NCBI RefSeq assembly: GCF_016919405.1 | Contig: NZ_CP070353.1 | Coordinates: forward strand, 3,498,501-3,562,500 | Direction: 5' to 3' | DNA: 64,000 nucleotides | Source: Ensifer sp. PDNC004 | GTDB lineage: Bacteria > Pseudomonadota > Alphaproteobacteria > Rhizobiales > Rhizobiaceae | Shown: positions 31,350-39,557 of the stretch, piece by piece | Position numbering within the stretch: the first letter of the stretch is position 1 | How the letters are laid out: the number at the start of each line of letters is the position of its first letter | Notes under the pieces: generated by a model | Databases searched by the model: none | What the model was told of the DNA's origin: nothing | What the model saw: the letters and a program-made list of their open reading frames with translations, nothing else | Program-made: the position numbers and the translations under genes

Positions 31350-32354
31350 TCAAGGCGTCTTGGCGGCGGCGAGCCTTTCTTCGGCGCGTTTGACTGCCGC
31401 TTCGAGATCGCCAGGCTTTCCGGCCAGTTTCTCGACCGCGGCAACGACGACGTCGGTGACCACATAGTCGGGTTTGTGGCCGAGATTGCCGATCCAGTGC
31501 AGTTCGGCGCCGGGAATATCGCGCGCCAGCCCGCGCGAGTGGATATCGGCCAGAACGATCCCGTCGCTGTCGCCGGTGATGATCACGGTCGGTGCGGCGA
31601 TGTCTCGGTAGCGGGGCGCGGTAGCAGTCAGATAGCCGTGCAGATTGGCGATGTCGCGGGCGTTGCTGAGGAAGGTCGAGGGACGCAGCACCAGATGCGG
31701 GCCGGTCTTGTCGATGTAGTCGGCCGGCCGCGGGTTGGGCGAAAAGATCGAGTGCGTACCGCCCTCGATGCGTCGCTGTCCCAGTGGCGTTACCAGCGTA
31801 TGGGCAAAGAGCCAGCCGACGAAGGGCAGGGCCGTCAGGCGGTAGTACCAGTCGATGCCGCCGGGCCAGGGGTGGGTGGCCGGCGCCAGCAGGAGGAGGC
31901 CGGCGGTCTTGTCCGGATGATTGAGCGCGAAGCTCGCCGCAATCGCGCCGCCGACGGAGTGGCCGACGATCACCGCGCGACCGACGCCGCGCTTGTCCAT
32001 CAGCCTTGCGATCGCATCCGCCTGGCCACCGGGCAGGTCGTTTTCCGGCCCGCCGCGCTCGGAATAGCCATGGCCCGGCCGATCGACGAACAGCATCTCG
32101 GCGCGACCATCAAGCGCGGTTGCGAAAGCATGCAGCTGGTCGAGCAGGTTGCCGCTTGCGCCATGAATGAAGACGACGGGCAGGAGGTCGGCCTGCCCGC
32201 CGGCCGGCAGGTGCACGCTGTTCATGCGGTAGCCGCCGATATCGATCAGTTCGCCGACATTGGGAAAGCGCCGAACGAAGCCACGCGCGTGCCAGAGGCT
32301 GTAGGCGATGCCGGCGAGTATCAGTGCAAGGAACAGGAGCGTGACTGGGAACAT
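31350..32354 (-). CDS. Alpha/beta hydrolase, membrane-anchored
   Basis: A 334-residue protein. Residues 1-22 are a membrane segment (VTLLFLALILAGIAYSLW). The alpha/beta hydrolase fold follows, with oxyanion strand FIHGASGN (62-69), nucleophile elbow GHSVGG (S133), an acid in GDSDGIV and a catalytic His in NLGHKPDY near the end. No substrate can be named; esterases and haloperoxidase-like enzymes share this layout. It is last in a same-strand run after a TPR gene and a transglutaminase-like gene. Confidence 0.85.
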   Translation of the reverse strand: MFPVTLLFLALILAGIAYSLWHARGFVRRFPNVGELIDIGGYRMNSVHLPAGGQADLLPVVFIHGASGNLLDQLHAFATALDGRAEMLFVDRPGHGYSERGGPENDLPGGQADAIARLMDKRGVGRAVIVGHSVGGAIAASFALNHPDKTAGLLLLAPATHPWPGGIDWYYRLTALPFVGWLFAHTLVTPLGQRRIEGGTHSIFSPNPRPADYIDKTGPHLVLRPSTFLSNARDIANLHGYLTATAPRYRDIAAPTVIITGDSDGIVLADIHSRGLARDIPGAELHWIGNLGHKPDYVVTDVVVAAVEKLAGKPGDLEAAVKRAEERLAAAKTP

Positions 32355-32384
32355 CGTTTCTATTTGTCTTCCGGCGCCCGTCTT

Positions 32385-32900
32385 TCAAGGCGTGACCGGA
32401 CCCTTGAGGCCGCCGAGGTTTATCCTTTGCCATCGCGGCCAGATGTCGTCCACAGCGCGCTTGCGGGCCAGCACAAACTCTGGCAGCGCCGCATCCCGGT
32501 TGTCTTTGTTGTAGCGGTTGTCCATGCGGTCGACAACGAGCACCGGAGGCGCGCCGAATTGATCGGCTGTGATGTCGACGATGAAATTCCCGCATTCGAC
32601 CCAGGCATGGCTTTGCCAGGTCTTCCCCCAGCGGAAGCCGAACGGTCCGTTTTCAGGCCCCAACGGCCCGCTGCGCGGCGTTCCGCAGACCCATTCGGCG
32701 CCGAAGCCTTGAGTGTTCAAGACGCGCTGCAGGAAGAGGCTCGTTCGACCGCAGGTGCCTTGCGCGGCGATCGCTGGGCGGTCGGCTCCGGCATGGCGAT
32801 GCCATTCCTCCCAGATGGGCTCGACGAAACAGCGCGCCGCTGCCGCGATCTTCAGAAGCGACGTTCTGTCGGAGGGGAGGGGCGTTGACGGGCTAGGCAA
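32385..32900 (-). CDS. Transglutaminase-like (cysteine peptidase fold) protein, start uncertain
   Basis: A protein of about 171 residues if it starts at TTG 32900, with no good ribosome-binding site. I infer a papain/transglutaminase-like triad. The Cys is in AAQGTCGRTSLFLQ (C50) at a helix start, the His in SHAWVECG (H98) and the Asp in FIVDITADQFG (D109). Order and spacing fit small transglutaminase-like domains. The frame stays open upstream through the TPR gene only because of GC bias, so an overlapping upstream start, or 5' truncation, cannot be excluded. It is 30 bp before the hydrolase gene. Confidence 0.65.
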   Translation of the reverse strand: MPSPSTPLPSDRTSLLKIAAAARCFVEPIWEEWHRHAGADRPAIAAQGTCGRTSLFLQRVLNTQGFGAEWVCGTPRSGPLGPENGPFGFRWGKTWQSHAWVECGNFIVDITADQFGAPPVLVVDRMDNRYNKDNRDAALPEFVLARKRAVDDIWPRWQRINLGGLKGPVTP

Positions 32901-32919
32901 TCGACGGGATCGCGCGTTG

Positions 32920-33534
32920 TCAGGTCTTGCTGCCGGCGAGTTTTTCGGCAAGTTCGCCCAGTTGTTCCTGCGCCTTGCGATCGGCGGGATAAATGTCCAG
33001 GAACTGTTCCCAGGCACGCATGGCAAGCTCATCCTTGCCGGAGGCGCCGAGGATTGCCGCCATGCCGGCAAGCGCGCCGAAGTGGCGGGGCTCGATCGAC
33101 AGCACGCGGTTGATGTCGGCCATCGATTTCCGGTAGTTGCCCATCGTATAGTGTAAGGTCGCGCGGCGGTTCCAGCCTTCGACATAGTTGGGCGCAAGGG
33201 CGATAACTTGGTCGAGGATGTCGAGAGCGGCCGGCTGCTTGTTATCGGCGATCGCTTTGTCGGCCCATTGCATCAGCAGGTTGACCGTGGCGCTGCCGGA
33301 ATCCTGCCACTCCATGCGGATCTGGTTGGAAAGCTCGCGTGCCTTGTCAGGGTCGCGTTCCTTTTTCAGGTCGGCGAACAGGGCGTCGAGCCGTTGCTTC
33401 GGGGTGGTGAGGCTGGTTGCTTCCGTTTGCGCCGAGGCTTCCGCCGCGAAGCAGAGGTTGCCAGCTCCCGTGGAGATGGCGAGCAAGGCGGAACACGCCA
33501 GAATCAAGGGTCTAAAAACTCGCATGGCGAGCAT
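32920..33534 (-). CDS. Exported TPR protein
   Basis: A 204-residue protein starting MLAMRVFRPL, with a signal sequence (LILACSALLAISTGAGNLCFA). About three tetratricopeptide repeats follow (LDILDQVIALAPNYVEGWNRRATLHYTMGNY; SMADINRVLSIEPRHFGAL; AWEQFLDIYPADRKAQ). It probably holds periplasmic protein partners. ATG 33525 is an alternative start. It is the first gene of a likely operon with the transglutaminase-like and hydrolase genes. Confidence 0.85.
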   Translation of the reverse strand: MLAMRVFRPLILACSALLAISTGAGNLCFAAEASAQTEATSLTTPKQRLDALFADLKKERDPDKARELSNQIRMEWQDSGSATVNLLMQWADKAIADNKQPAALDILDQVIALAPNYVEGWNRRATLHYTMGNYRKSMADINRVLSIEPRHFGALAGMAAILGASGKDELAMRAWEQFLDIYPADRKAQEQLGELAEKLAGSKT

Positions 33535-33612
33535 GTTAGCTCGCCACGGAATAACTTCAAAATCAATTCTGGGACATCGCCTGAGCGCTGTTCCCAAGTC
33601 CCCAGACGGGTC

Positions 33613-33738
33613 TCAGCCCTGACGAGCCTTGAAGCGCGGGTTGGACTTGTTGATGATGTAGATGCGGCCCTTGCGACGAACCAGACGGTTTTCGCGGTGG
33701 CGGGTCTTGAGCGACTTGAGCGAATTCTTGATCTTCAT
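33613..33738 (-). CDS. rpmJ: 50S ribosomal protein L36, zinc-free form
   Basis: A 41-residue basic protein ([20 protein letters not shown] onward, ending NPRFKARQG). It matches the longer L36 type of alphaproteobacteria and has no Cys, so the zinc ribbon of the C+ form is absent. ATG 33738 gives the family start; the in-frame extension to 33795 does not belong. Confidence 0.95.
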   Translation of the reverse strand: MKIKNSLKSLKTRHRENRLVRRKGRIYIINKSNPRFKARQG

Positions 33739-33793
33739 TTTCCTGATCCGCAGGTTTCGGGGAATGAAAATTCGCCCGGTATCTCTAACAATC

Positions 33794-33816
33794 AAAAGCG
33801 CGCCCGTGAGCGCGCT
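33794..33816 (-). terminator. Intrinsic terminator of the purEK operon
   Basis: A 7-bp stem AGCGCGC / GCGCGCT with a 6-nt loop is followed on the minus strand by TTTTG. A second hairpin, CAAGACGCC / GGCGTCTTG (33866-33890), lies closer to purK but lacks a T run. Confidence 0.75.
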
Positions 33817-33909
33817 CCTTTAAGGTGGGATGGCAAATACCGTGTCACCCCTGGTGTGTCAACCACAAGACGCCCCATTTTGGCGTCTTGCCCCGCATTT
33901 CTATGGCTC

Positions 33910-34965
33910 TCAGCCGCGGACGAGCCGCGTGACGTGGCCCATTTTGCGCCCAGTGCGGGCCTCGGTCTTGCCGTAGAGGTGCACCAGCACGTCATTCTCG
34001 GCAAGCCATGCGGGGACGGCGTCGAGGTCGTCGCCGATCAGGTTTTGCATGACGCAGTCCGAATGGCGACGCGGATTGCCGAGCGGCAGTCCGGCGACGG
34101 CACGGATATGCTGCTCGAACTGCGAGACGACGCAGGCGGCTTCCGTCCAGTGGCCGGAATTGTGCACGCGTGGCGCCATCTCGTTGACGATCAGGCTGCC
34201 GTCGGCGAGCACGAAGAACTCGACACCGATGACGCCGACATAGCCGAGCGCATCGAGGATCGCCTTGGCGGCAACCCGTGCCGCTTCGCCCGTCGCAGTG
34301 CCGATCTCCGCCGGGACCGTCGAGGTATGGAGGATGCCGTTGCGGTGCACGTTTTCCGCCGGATCGAAACAGGCAACGGCGCCGTTGGACGCGCGGGCGG
34401 CGATGATCGAGATTTCACGCTCGAAGGGCACGAAGCTTTCGAGGATCAGCGGCACGCCGCCGAGTGCCGCAAAAGCGCCGGCCGGGCTGTCTGCCGTCGA
34501 GCGGAAGACGCGCTGTCCCTTGCCGTCATAGCCGAGGCGACGGGTTTTCAGGACGCCGGTTCCGCCGAAATCGGCAAGCGCCGCTTCGAGGTCGGCCTGG
34601 CTGTCGACGGCATGGAAGCGTGCCGTGGCAATGCCGCAGCCGTTGATGAACTGCTTTTCGGTGAGGCGGTCCTGGGCGACTTCCAGCGCCTTCGGCGGCG
34701 GGAAGACGGGACGTTTCGCGGCAAGCCGCTCGGCGGCCCCGACCGGCACGTTCTCGAATTCGTAGGTGATGATGTCGCTGACGGCGGCAAGCTCGCCGAG
34801 CGCGGCTTCGTCGTCATAGGCCGCGACGATCTGATCGTTTGCGACCTGGGCCGCCGGACAGTCGACCTGCGGCTCGAGGATGACGGTGCGGAAGTTCAGT
34901 CGGGCGGCTGCCATCGCCAGCATGCGGCCAAGCTGGCCGCCGCCGATAATGCCGATGGTGGTCAT
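33910..34965 (-). CDS. purK: N5-carboxyaminoimidazole ribonucleotide synthase
   Basis: A 351-residue ATP-grasp enzyme that carboxylates AIR using bicarbonate and ATP in purine synthesis. The N-terminal [14 protein letters not shown], the ATP-grasp region ([10 protein letters not shown]) and [14 protein letters not shown] are diagnostic. Its ATG overlaps the purE stop (34962-34965). Confidence 0.96.
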   Translation of the reverse strand: MTTIGIIGGGQLGRMLAMAAARLNFRTVILEPQVDCPAAQVANDQIVAAYDDEAALGELAAVSDIITYEFENVPVGAAERLAAKRPVFPPPKALEVAQDRLTEKQFINGCGIATARFHAVDSQADLEAALADFGGTGVLKTRRLGYDGKGQRVFRSTADSPAGAFAALGGVPLILESFVPFEREISIIAARASNGAVACFDPAENVHRNGILHTSTVPAEIGTATGEAARVAAKAILDALGYVGVIGVEFFVLADGSLIVNEMAPRVHNSGHWTEAACVVSQFEQHIRAVAGLPLGNPRRHSDCVMQNLIGDDLDAVPAWLAENDVLVHLYGKTEARTGRKMGHVTRLVRG

Positions 34966-35462
34966 GCCTCGTCCACCGGATACTCGGCAACCGCAATGGT
35001 CTGCTGTTCACGCCAGTCGTCGAGCCGGTCTGCGAGGTCCTCGTCGCCAAGCGCAAGGACGGCTGCCGCAAGGAGTGCTGCATTGACGGCGCCGGCACGG
35101 CCGATCGCCAGCGTACCGACCGGGATGCCGGCCGGCATCTGGACGATCGACAGCAGGCTGTCCTGGCCGGACAGCGCCTTTGACTGGACCGGGACGCCGA
35201 AGACCGGCAGCGGCGTCATCGAGGCGCACATGCCGGGCAGGTGCGCTGCACCTCCGGCGCCGGCGATGATCACCTTGAAACCCTCGTCGCGGGCGCCCTT
35301 GGCGAAGTTGACCAGCCGATCGGGCGTGCGATGGGCCGAAACGATGCGCGCCTCATAGGGGATGTCGAGCGCGTCGAGCGTATCGGCGGCGTTCTTCATC
35401 GTCTCCCAGTCCGACTGGCTTCCCATGATGATGGCGACGGGTGGGGTCGTGGTGTCGATCAC
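34962..35462 (-). CDS. purE: N5-carboxyaminoimidazole ribonucleotide mutase
   Basis: A 166-residue class I PurE that moves the carboxylate from N5 to C4 of the imidazole. It shows [22 protein letters not shown] and [11 protein letters not shown], all active-site segments. It is coupled to purK by a 4-bp overlap and follows a ydcH gene by 18 bp. Confidence 0.97.
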   Translation of the reverse strand: MIDTTTPPVAIIMGSQSDWETMKNAADTLDALDIPYEARIVSAHRTPDRLVNFAKGARDEGFKVIIAGAGGAAHLPGMCASMTPLPVFGVPVQSKALSGQDSLLSIVQMPAGIPVGTLAIGRAGAVNAALLAAAVLALGDEDLADRLDDWREQQTIAVAEYPVDEA

Positions 35463-35480
35463 GTCTGTCCTGTTCCGCGT

Positions 35481-35684
35481 TCAGGCAATGATATCGGGAA
35501 TGATCTGGTCTTCGATCTTGCTGATCTTGTCCTTGATCGCCAGCTTCTTCTTCTTCATGCGCTGGATCCGCAGCGCGTCGCAGCCGGTCGAAATCATGGC
35601 GTTGATGGCAGCGTCGTAGTCTTCATGTTCCTGCCTCAGCCGCGCGGCGGTCAATCTGAGTTCGGCCTGGTCCTGGTCCGGCAT
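35481..35684 (-). CDS. YdcH family (DUF465) small protein
   Basis: A 67-residue helical protein with the DUF465 pattern (LRQEHEDYDAAINAM, IQRMKKKKLAIKDKISKIE). It is upstream of purE with an 18-bp gap, so likely first gene of the purEK operon. A second DUF465 paralogue lies divergent at 35898. Function unknown. Confidence 0.87.
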   Translation of the reverse strand: MPDQDQAELRLTAARLRQEHEDYDAAINAMISTGCDALRIQRMKKKKLAIKDKISKIEDQIIPDIIA

Positions 35685-35897
35685 GCAAAGCGATCCCCAT
35701 CAGCCCGGTCGCGAAGCCCTCCTCGAACCGGAATTTCATGCGCCGCTCTATCACATCTTGGGCGGTAACGGGAAGTTATCCGTCGTCATCATTTCGCCTT
35801 CGACAAATGAAAAATGGCATGGCACAGTAGTAAGGTTACAACCATGGAACATCCGGCATTTGCGTGCCGGATGCAAGCAAAAGGAAGGGACTGCCAA

Positions 35898-36071
35898 ATG
35901 ACTGTTGAGGCTCATCTTGCAACGCTTGAGAAAAAACATGGCGCCCTGGAACAGGAGCTTCATACGGCACTGAATCAGCCATCTGTGGAAGACGAGCTGA
36001 TCACTGACATCAAGCGGAGGAAGCTGCGCATCAAGGACGAAATCGAAAGGCTTCGCTCCTCGACTCACTGA
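35898..36071 (+). CDS. YdcH family (DUF465) small protein, second copy
   Basis: A 57-residue protein (LATLEKKHGALEQELHTAL, LITDIKRRKLRIKDEIERL) of the same family as its divergent neighbour. ATG 35898 follows the ribosome-binding site AAGGAAGGG (35881-35889). A perfect 9-bp hairpin, CATCCGGCA / TGCCGGATG (35850-35873), lies in its leader. Function unknown. Confidence 0.87.
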   Translation: MTVEAHLATLEKKHGALEQELHTALNQPSVEDELITDIKRRKLRIKDEIERLRSSTH

Positions 36072-36175
36072 TTATCAACGGTATTTCCCAGGACTATCGG
36101 GAAGCGCCATCTCCCCTCTGAGTAGGCGCAACAAGGTTTAGAACCAATCCCCACGATGGAAGATACGAAATGCTG

Positions 36176-36206
36176 GACCGGGCTTGACGCCCGGTCTGTT
36201 TCTTTT
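36176..36206 (+). terminator. Intrinsic terminator of the plus-strand ydcH gene
   Basis: A perfect 8-bp stem GACCGGGC / GCCCGGTC with a 5-nt loop is followed by TGTTTCTTTT. Confidence 0.85.
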
Positions 36207-36243
36207 CAGGGCGTGCCGCTTGCGCTGCCGGCGCCCGCCGCGC

Positions 36244-36504
36244 TCAGGACCAGAACTGGTCGAGCCAGAGATTGAGACGGTCGAAACCCGGCCGGTTGAT
36301 CGCATAGATCCGCCGGGTGCCGCTCGCCGATACCGAGACCAGATTGCAGTCCAGCAAGGCCTTCAGGTGTTGCGATACGGCCGGGCGGCTGATCGGCAAG
36401 CCTTCTGCCAGTTCGTTCACGGTTTTCGGCGCGCGCCGCAACTCCTCCAGCAGGTGGCGCCGGTTCGGGTCCGCAATGGCATCGAAAGGGTCCGCGATCG
36501 TCAT
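36244..36504 (-). CDS. ArsR-family winged-helix repressor
   Basis: An 86-residue regulator starting MTIADPFDAIADPNRRHLLE. The helix-turn-helix is clear (TVNELAEGLPISRPAVSQHLKALLDCNLV), followed by the beta-wing VSASGTRRIYAI. It lacks the paired Cys of metal-sensing ArsR (one Cys only), so the ligand is not obvious. It lies 100 bp downstream of the TauE permease on the same strand, with two TTGC-N3-GCA motifs between them. Confidence 0.87.
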   Translation of the reverse strand: MTIADPFDAIADPNRRHLLEELRRAPKTVNELAEGLPISRPAVSQHLKALLDCNLVSVSASGTRRIYAINRPGFDRLNLWLDQFWS

Positions 36505-36525
36505 GGGCGGACGTTAGGCGAATTT

Positions 36526-36578
36526 TTGCAAAGCAGCAAGAATTTTGTGCGGCGCGAAATGCTAATTTTGCTTTGCAA
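36526..36578. promoter_or_regulatory. Candidate operator pair for the ArsR-family regulator
   Basis: TTGCAAAGC (36526-36534) and GCTTTGCAA (36570-36578) form a perfect 9-bp inverted repeat. The right copy is itself a small dyad, TTGC-TTT-GCAA; the left one is TTGC-AAA-GCA. The pair lies immediately upstream of the regulator gene, suiting autorepression. Confidence 0.45.
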
Positions 36579-36604
36579 TATTTCCGTAATACTTGGGTGG
36601 CGGC

Positions 36605-37384
36605 TCAGCCGGCCGCGGCGAGGCCGACGATACCGTCCCAGAGCAGCTTCGAGCCCGCGATGAAGGCCATGCTATACATGAAGGGATAGAAGATCTGCGG
36701 CTTCATGCGGCGAACGATAAAGGCGCCGCACACGGTCGCGACGATCGCCAGCGGAAAGAGCGTCGCCGAGATTTTCAGGTTGCTGAGATCCAGTTGCCCG
36801 AGCGCGAAATAGGGAATGAGCTTCACGGCGTTGAGGATCGCGAAGAAGCGCACGATCGTGCCGGTATATTCGCGCGGATCGAGTTGCAGCGGCAGCGCAT
36901 AGATCTGGAAGGGCGGGCCGCCGGCATGCGCAACAAAGCTGCCATAACCGGCGAACGAGCCCCAAAGCGCTGCCGGCCCGGCCCGCTGCGTCTTCGGCGC
37001 GATGGTGATGCCGAGGCGCATGCGCCAGATGTTGTAGACGTAGCGAAGCACGAAGAGCACGGTGATCAGACCGATGATCAGGCGGAGCAGGTCACGCGAG
37101 ACATAGGCGGAGGTCGCCCAGCCGATGAGGATGCCGGCAATGGCGCCGGGCAAGAGCATGAAAAGCGTCTTGCGGTCGCCATGCTTGCGCCACATCCAGA
37201 GCGATACAAGGTCCATCGCGATCAGAATCGGCAGGAGCAGGGCCGCGGCCTGGACGGGCGACACCGCCATCGACAGGATCGGCACGCCCATGAGCGAAAG
37301 CGCTTCTCCCATGCCGCCTTTGCTGAGGCCGACAAGCAGAACGGCCGGGATGGCGATAAGGTAGAAGTCGAGATCCGGAAGCAT
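36605..37384 (-). CDS. TauE/SafE family permease
   Basis: A 259-residue membrane protein with about eight transmembrane segments (LIAIPAVLLVGLSKGGMGEAL at the start; LLPGAIAGILIGWATSAYV). These proteins move sulfite or organosulfur anions outward or inward; the substrate here is unknown. ATG 37384 (MLPDLDFYLI) was chosen because the open frame further upstream is antisense to thiE. It is divergent from thiE. Confidence 0.85.
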   Translation of the reverse strand: MLPDLDFYLIAIPAVLLVGLSKGGMGEALSLMGVPILSMAVSPVQAAALLLPILIAMDLVSLWMWRKHGDRKTLFMLLPGAIAGILIGWATSAYVSRDLLRLIIGLITVLFVLRYVYNIWRMRLGITIAPKTQRAGPAALWGSFAGYGSFVAHAGGPPFQIYALPLQLDPREYTGTIVRFFAILNAVKLIPYFALGQLDLSNLKISATLFPLAIVATVCGAFIVRRMKPQIFYPFMYSMAFIAGSKLLWDGIVGLAAAG

Positions 37385-37490
37385 GGGTGGCTGTTGATCC
37401 TTTTGCAGTCTCCGTCTATCGGTTTTCGGAAATGAAATCGAGCGCTGGTTTCGCGGCTTACGCGGCACAGCCGGAAATGGATATCTGAGC

Positions 37491-38138
37491 ATGACAACAG
37501 AACGCTGCCGCCTGGTGCTGATCGCGCCCGACATGCCCGATGCGGTGGAACGTGCCAAGGTGCTCGCCGACGCGCTCAAGGGTGGCGACGTCGCCTCGGT
37601 GATCGTGCCGCAATATGGGCTCGACGATGCCGAGTTCCAGAAGCATGCCGAGCGCCTGGTGCCGGTCATCCAGGAGGCGGGCGCCGCAGCGCTGATCGCG
37701 GGCGACTCGCGCGTTGCCGGTCGCGCCAAGGCGGATGGCCTGCATGTCGCCGGCAATGCCGAGGTGCTCGGCGAGGCGGTTGAGAAGCATACGCCGAAGC
37801 TGATCGTCGGCGGCGGCAACGCGGCCGACCGCCACCATGCGCTGGAGATCGGAGAAGTGCGCCCGGATTACGTGTTCTTCGGCAAGACCGATGGCGACAT
37901 CAAGCCGGAGGCGCATTCTAAGAACCTGGCGCTTGCCGAATGGTGGGCGTCGATGATCGAGATCCCCTGCATCGTCATGGGCGGCACCGATCCGCAATCG
38001 GCGCTTGCCGTGGCGGAGACCGGCGCCGAGTTCGTGGCGCTTCGTCTGGCCGTCTTCGGTGAGCCGGGACAGGCGCCTTCCGTCGTTGCCGCGGTCAACG
38101 CGTTGCTTGACGAAAAAGCGCCACGGTTTGAAGATTAA
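37491..38138 (+). CDS. thiE: Thiamine-phosphate synthase family protein
   Basis: A 215-residue TIM-barrel protein joining the pyrimidine and thiazole halves of thiamine. It shows DGLHVAGNAEVL, YVFFGKTDGDIKP and IPCIVMGG. Some canonical ThiE motif residues look changed (FGKTDGDI where FGPI/VFPT is usual), so it may be a divergent ThiE2-type paralogue. No THI-box riboswitch is seen in the 106-bp leader. A Sel1-repeat gene follows after 9 bp. Confidence 0.8.
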   Translation: MTTERCRLVLIAPDMPDAVERAKVLADALKGGDVASVIVPQYGLDDAEFQKHAERLVPVIQEAGAAALIAGDSRVAGRAKADGLHVAGNAEVLGEAVEKHTPKLIVGGGNAADRHHALEIGEVRPDYVFFGKTDGDIKPEAHSKNLALAEWWASMIEIPCIVMGGTDPQSALAVAETGAEFVALRLAVFGEPGQAPSVVAAVNALLDEKAPRFED

Positions 38139-38147
38139 GACGTTTCG

Positions 38148-39287
38148 ATGTTGAACCGTCCGTCTTCCAGATTGAGTAGGGGTTTTTCCCTTGTCGCCCT
38201 GGCCGTTGCGCTGGCGCTGCCGGCACATGCGCAGGAGCAGCCGAGTGACGGCGGTGATGCCGGCGTCGAAAAACGCGGCCGCATCACACCCTTCAACGGC
38301 GCGGCGATGCCCGAAGGGGCAGAGACCGGCGACAAGTCGAACGCGGCCCCGGGAAAGAAGCCGGGAGACGGCACGGCGCCGTCTGGAGGCGTGGGCGTTT
38401 TCGATCGCATGGGTGCGGAATTGCCGGCGCTCCCGGCCGAAAAACCCTTCGTCGGCAAGGTCGACGAGGCCTATGGCGCGTTCCAGCGCGGCTACTACCT
38501 GACCGCGATGGATCTGGCGCTGCCGCGGGCGCAGCTCGGCGATCCGGCGGCACAGACGCTGATCGCCGAAATCCTGCAGCAGGGGCTGGGCGTCGTGCGC
38601 AACCCGCAGCAGGCTGCCTTCTGGTATGGCCAGGCGGCGGAAAAAGGCGATCCGGCGGCGATGTTCAAATATGCCCTGATCCTGATGGAGGGGCGCTACG
38701 CCAAGCGTGACCGGAAGAAGTCCGAAGAGCTGATGAAGAAGGCGGCCGATCTCGGCAACGGCTCGGCGCAGTTCAACTATGGGCAAACGCTCGTTGCCGA
38801 CAATCCCGGACCGAAGGGATTGAAGCTGGCTATGCCCTATTACGAGAAGTCGGCCGAGCAGGGCATTGCGGACGCGCAATATGCGTTGTCGCAGATCCTG
38901 GTCAATGTCGACGGCATCGAGGAAAGCAAGCGGGCGCGTGCCCGCGAATGGCTGATCCGTGCGGCGCGGGCGGGCTTCGACACAGCCCAGCTGGACATCG
39001 CCATCTGGATGATCGAAGGCATTGCCGGTGATCGGAACCTGGAGGACGGCTTCGGCTGGATGCGCCGGGCGGCCGAGGGCGGCAACGTGGTGGCGCAGAA
39101 CCGGCTCTCGCATCTCTATGTCAATGCCATCGGCACAAGGCCCAACCCGGTCGAGGCGGCCAAATGGTATGTGCTGTCGCGCCGCGCCGGCCTCAAGGAC
39201 GATGCGCTCGAGGACTTCTACCTCGGCCTGAACGAAGAGCAGCAGAAGCAGGCGCTGAGTGCAGCCAACAAGTATCGCCGGAGCTGA
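38148..39287 (+). CDS. Exported Sel1-repeat protein
   Basis: A 379-residue protein with a signal peptide (LVALAVALALPAHAQ), a low-complexity region (about 30-85) and at least five Sel1-like repeats (for example AQTLIAEILQQGLGVVRNPQQAAFWYGQAAEKGDPAAMFKYALILMEG, given here in part). In rhizobia Sel1 proteins such as ExoR act as periplasmic regulators through protein contacts, but this is not ExoR by sequence. Only 9 bp separate it from thiE. Confidence 0.85.
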   Translation: MLNRPSSRLSRGFSLVALAVALALPAHAQEQPSDGGDAGVEKRGRITPFNGAAMPEGAETGDKSNAAPGKKPGDGTAPSGGVGVFDRMGAELPALPAEKPFVGKVDEAYGAFQRGYYLTAMDLALPRAQLGDPAAQTLIAEILQQGLGVVRNPQQAAFWYGQAAEKGDPAAMFKYALILMEGRYAKRDRKKSEELMKKAADLGNGSAQFNYGQTLVADNPGPKGLKLAMPYYEKSAEQGIADAQYALSQILVNVDGIEESKRARAREWLIRAARAGFDTAQLDIAIWMIEGIAGDRNLEDGFGWMRRAAEGGNVVAQNRLSHLYVNAIGTRPNPVEAAKWYVLSRRAGLKDDALEDFYLGLNEEQQKQALSAANKYRRS

Positions 39288-39413
39288 GCGCGGCGGAATC
39301 CCGTCGCCGCCGGCCGGCAAACATGCTATTTCGCTTGAACTCGCGGGGCTTTTGTGTTTCTGAAGCCGCGGTTTTGCTCGTGGCGCCACGAAAGTGGCAG
39401 CAATGCGCGAGCG

Positions 39414-39437
39414 GAGTGAGACTTCACTCGGTTTTTT
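39414..39437 (+). terminator. Possible terminator of thiE-Sel1
   Basis: GAGTGA / TCACTC with loop GACT is followed by GGTTTTTTG. It lies 127 bp past the Sel1 stop. The stem is short, so confidence is moderate. Confidence 0.55.
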
Positions 39438-39511
39438 GACGACGGAACACGGTTTGCAGCTTGCCCTTGGGGCCGGCAATGCGCCTATGTTTCGTCAAGC
39501 AGGTTCAACGT

Positions 39512-39533
39512 CCGATCGAACGCGTTCGATCGG
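39512..39533. promoter_or_regulatory. Perfect 22-bp palindrome before the inositol-phosphatase family gene
   Basis: Half-site CCGATCGAACG is followed directly by its exact complement, with no spacer, ending 24 bp before the ATG. It would place a bound protein in the leader or at the start of transcription. A weak promoter-like pair, TTGCCC (39461) and CTATGT (39485), lies just upstream. Confidence 0.6.
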
Positions 39534-39557
39534 CCTTCGTTTTCAAGGGATCGCCAG

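Noticed and set aside
37385..37490. TPP riboswitch upstream of thiE
   Set aside because: The 106-bp leader lacks the conserved THI-box segments; only a chance CTGAGC is present.
36605..37819. Long TauE open frame reaching 37819
   Set aside because: The upstream 145 codons are antisense to thiE; the membrane protein begins at 37384.
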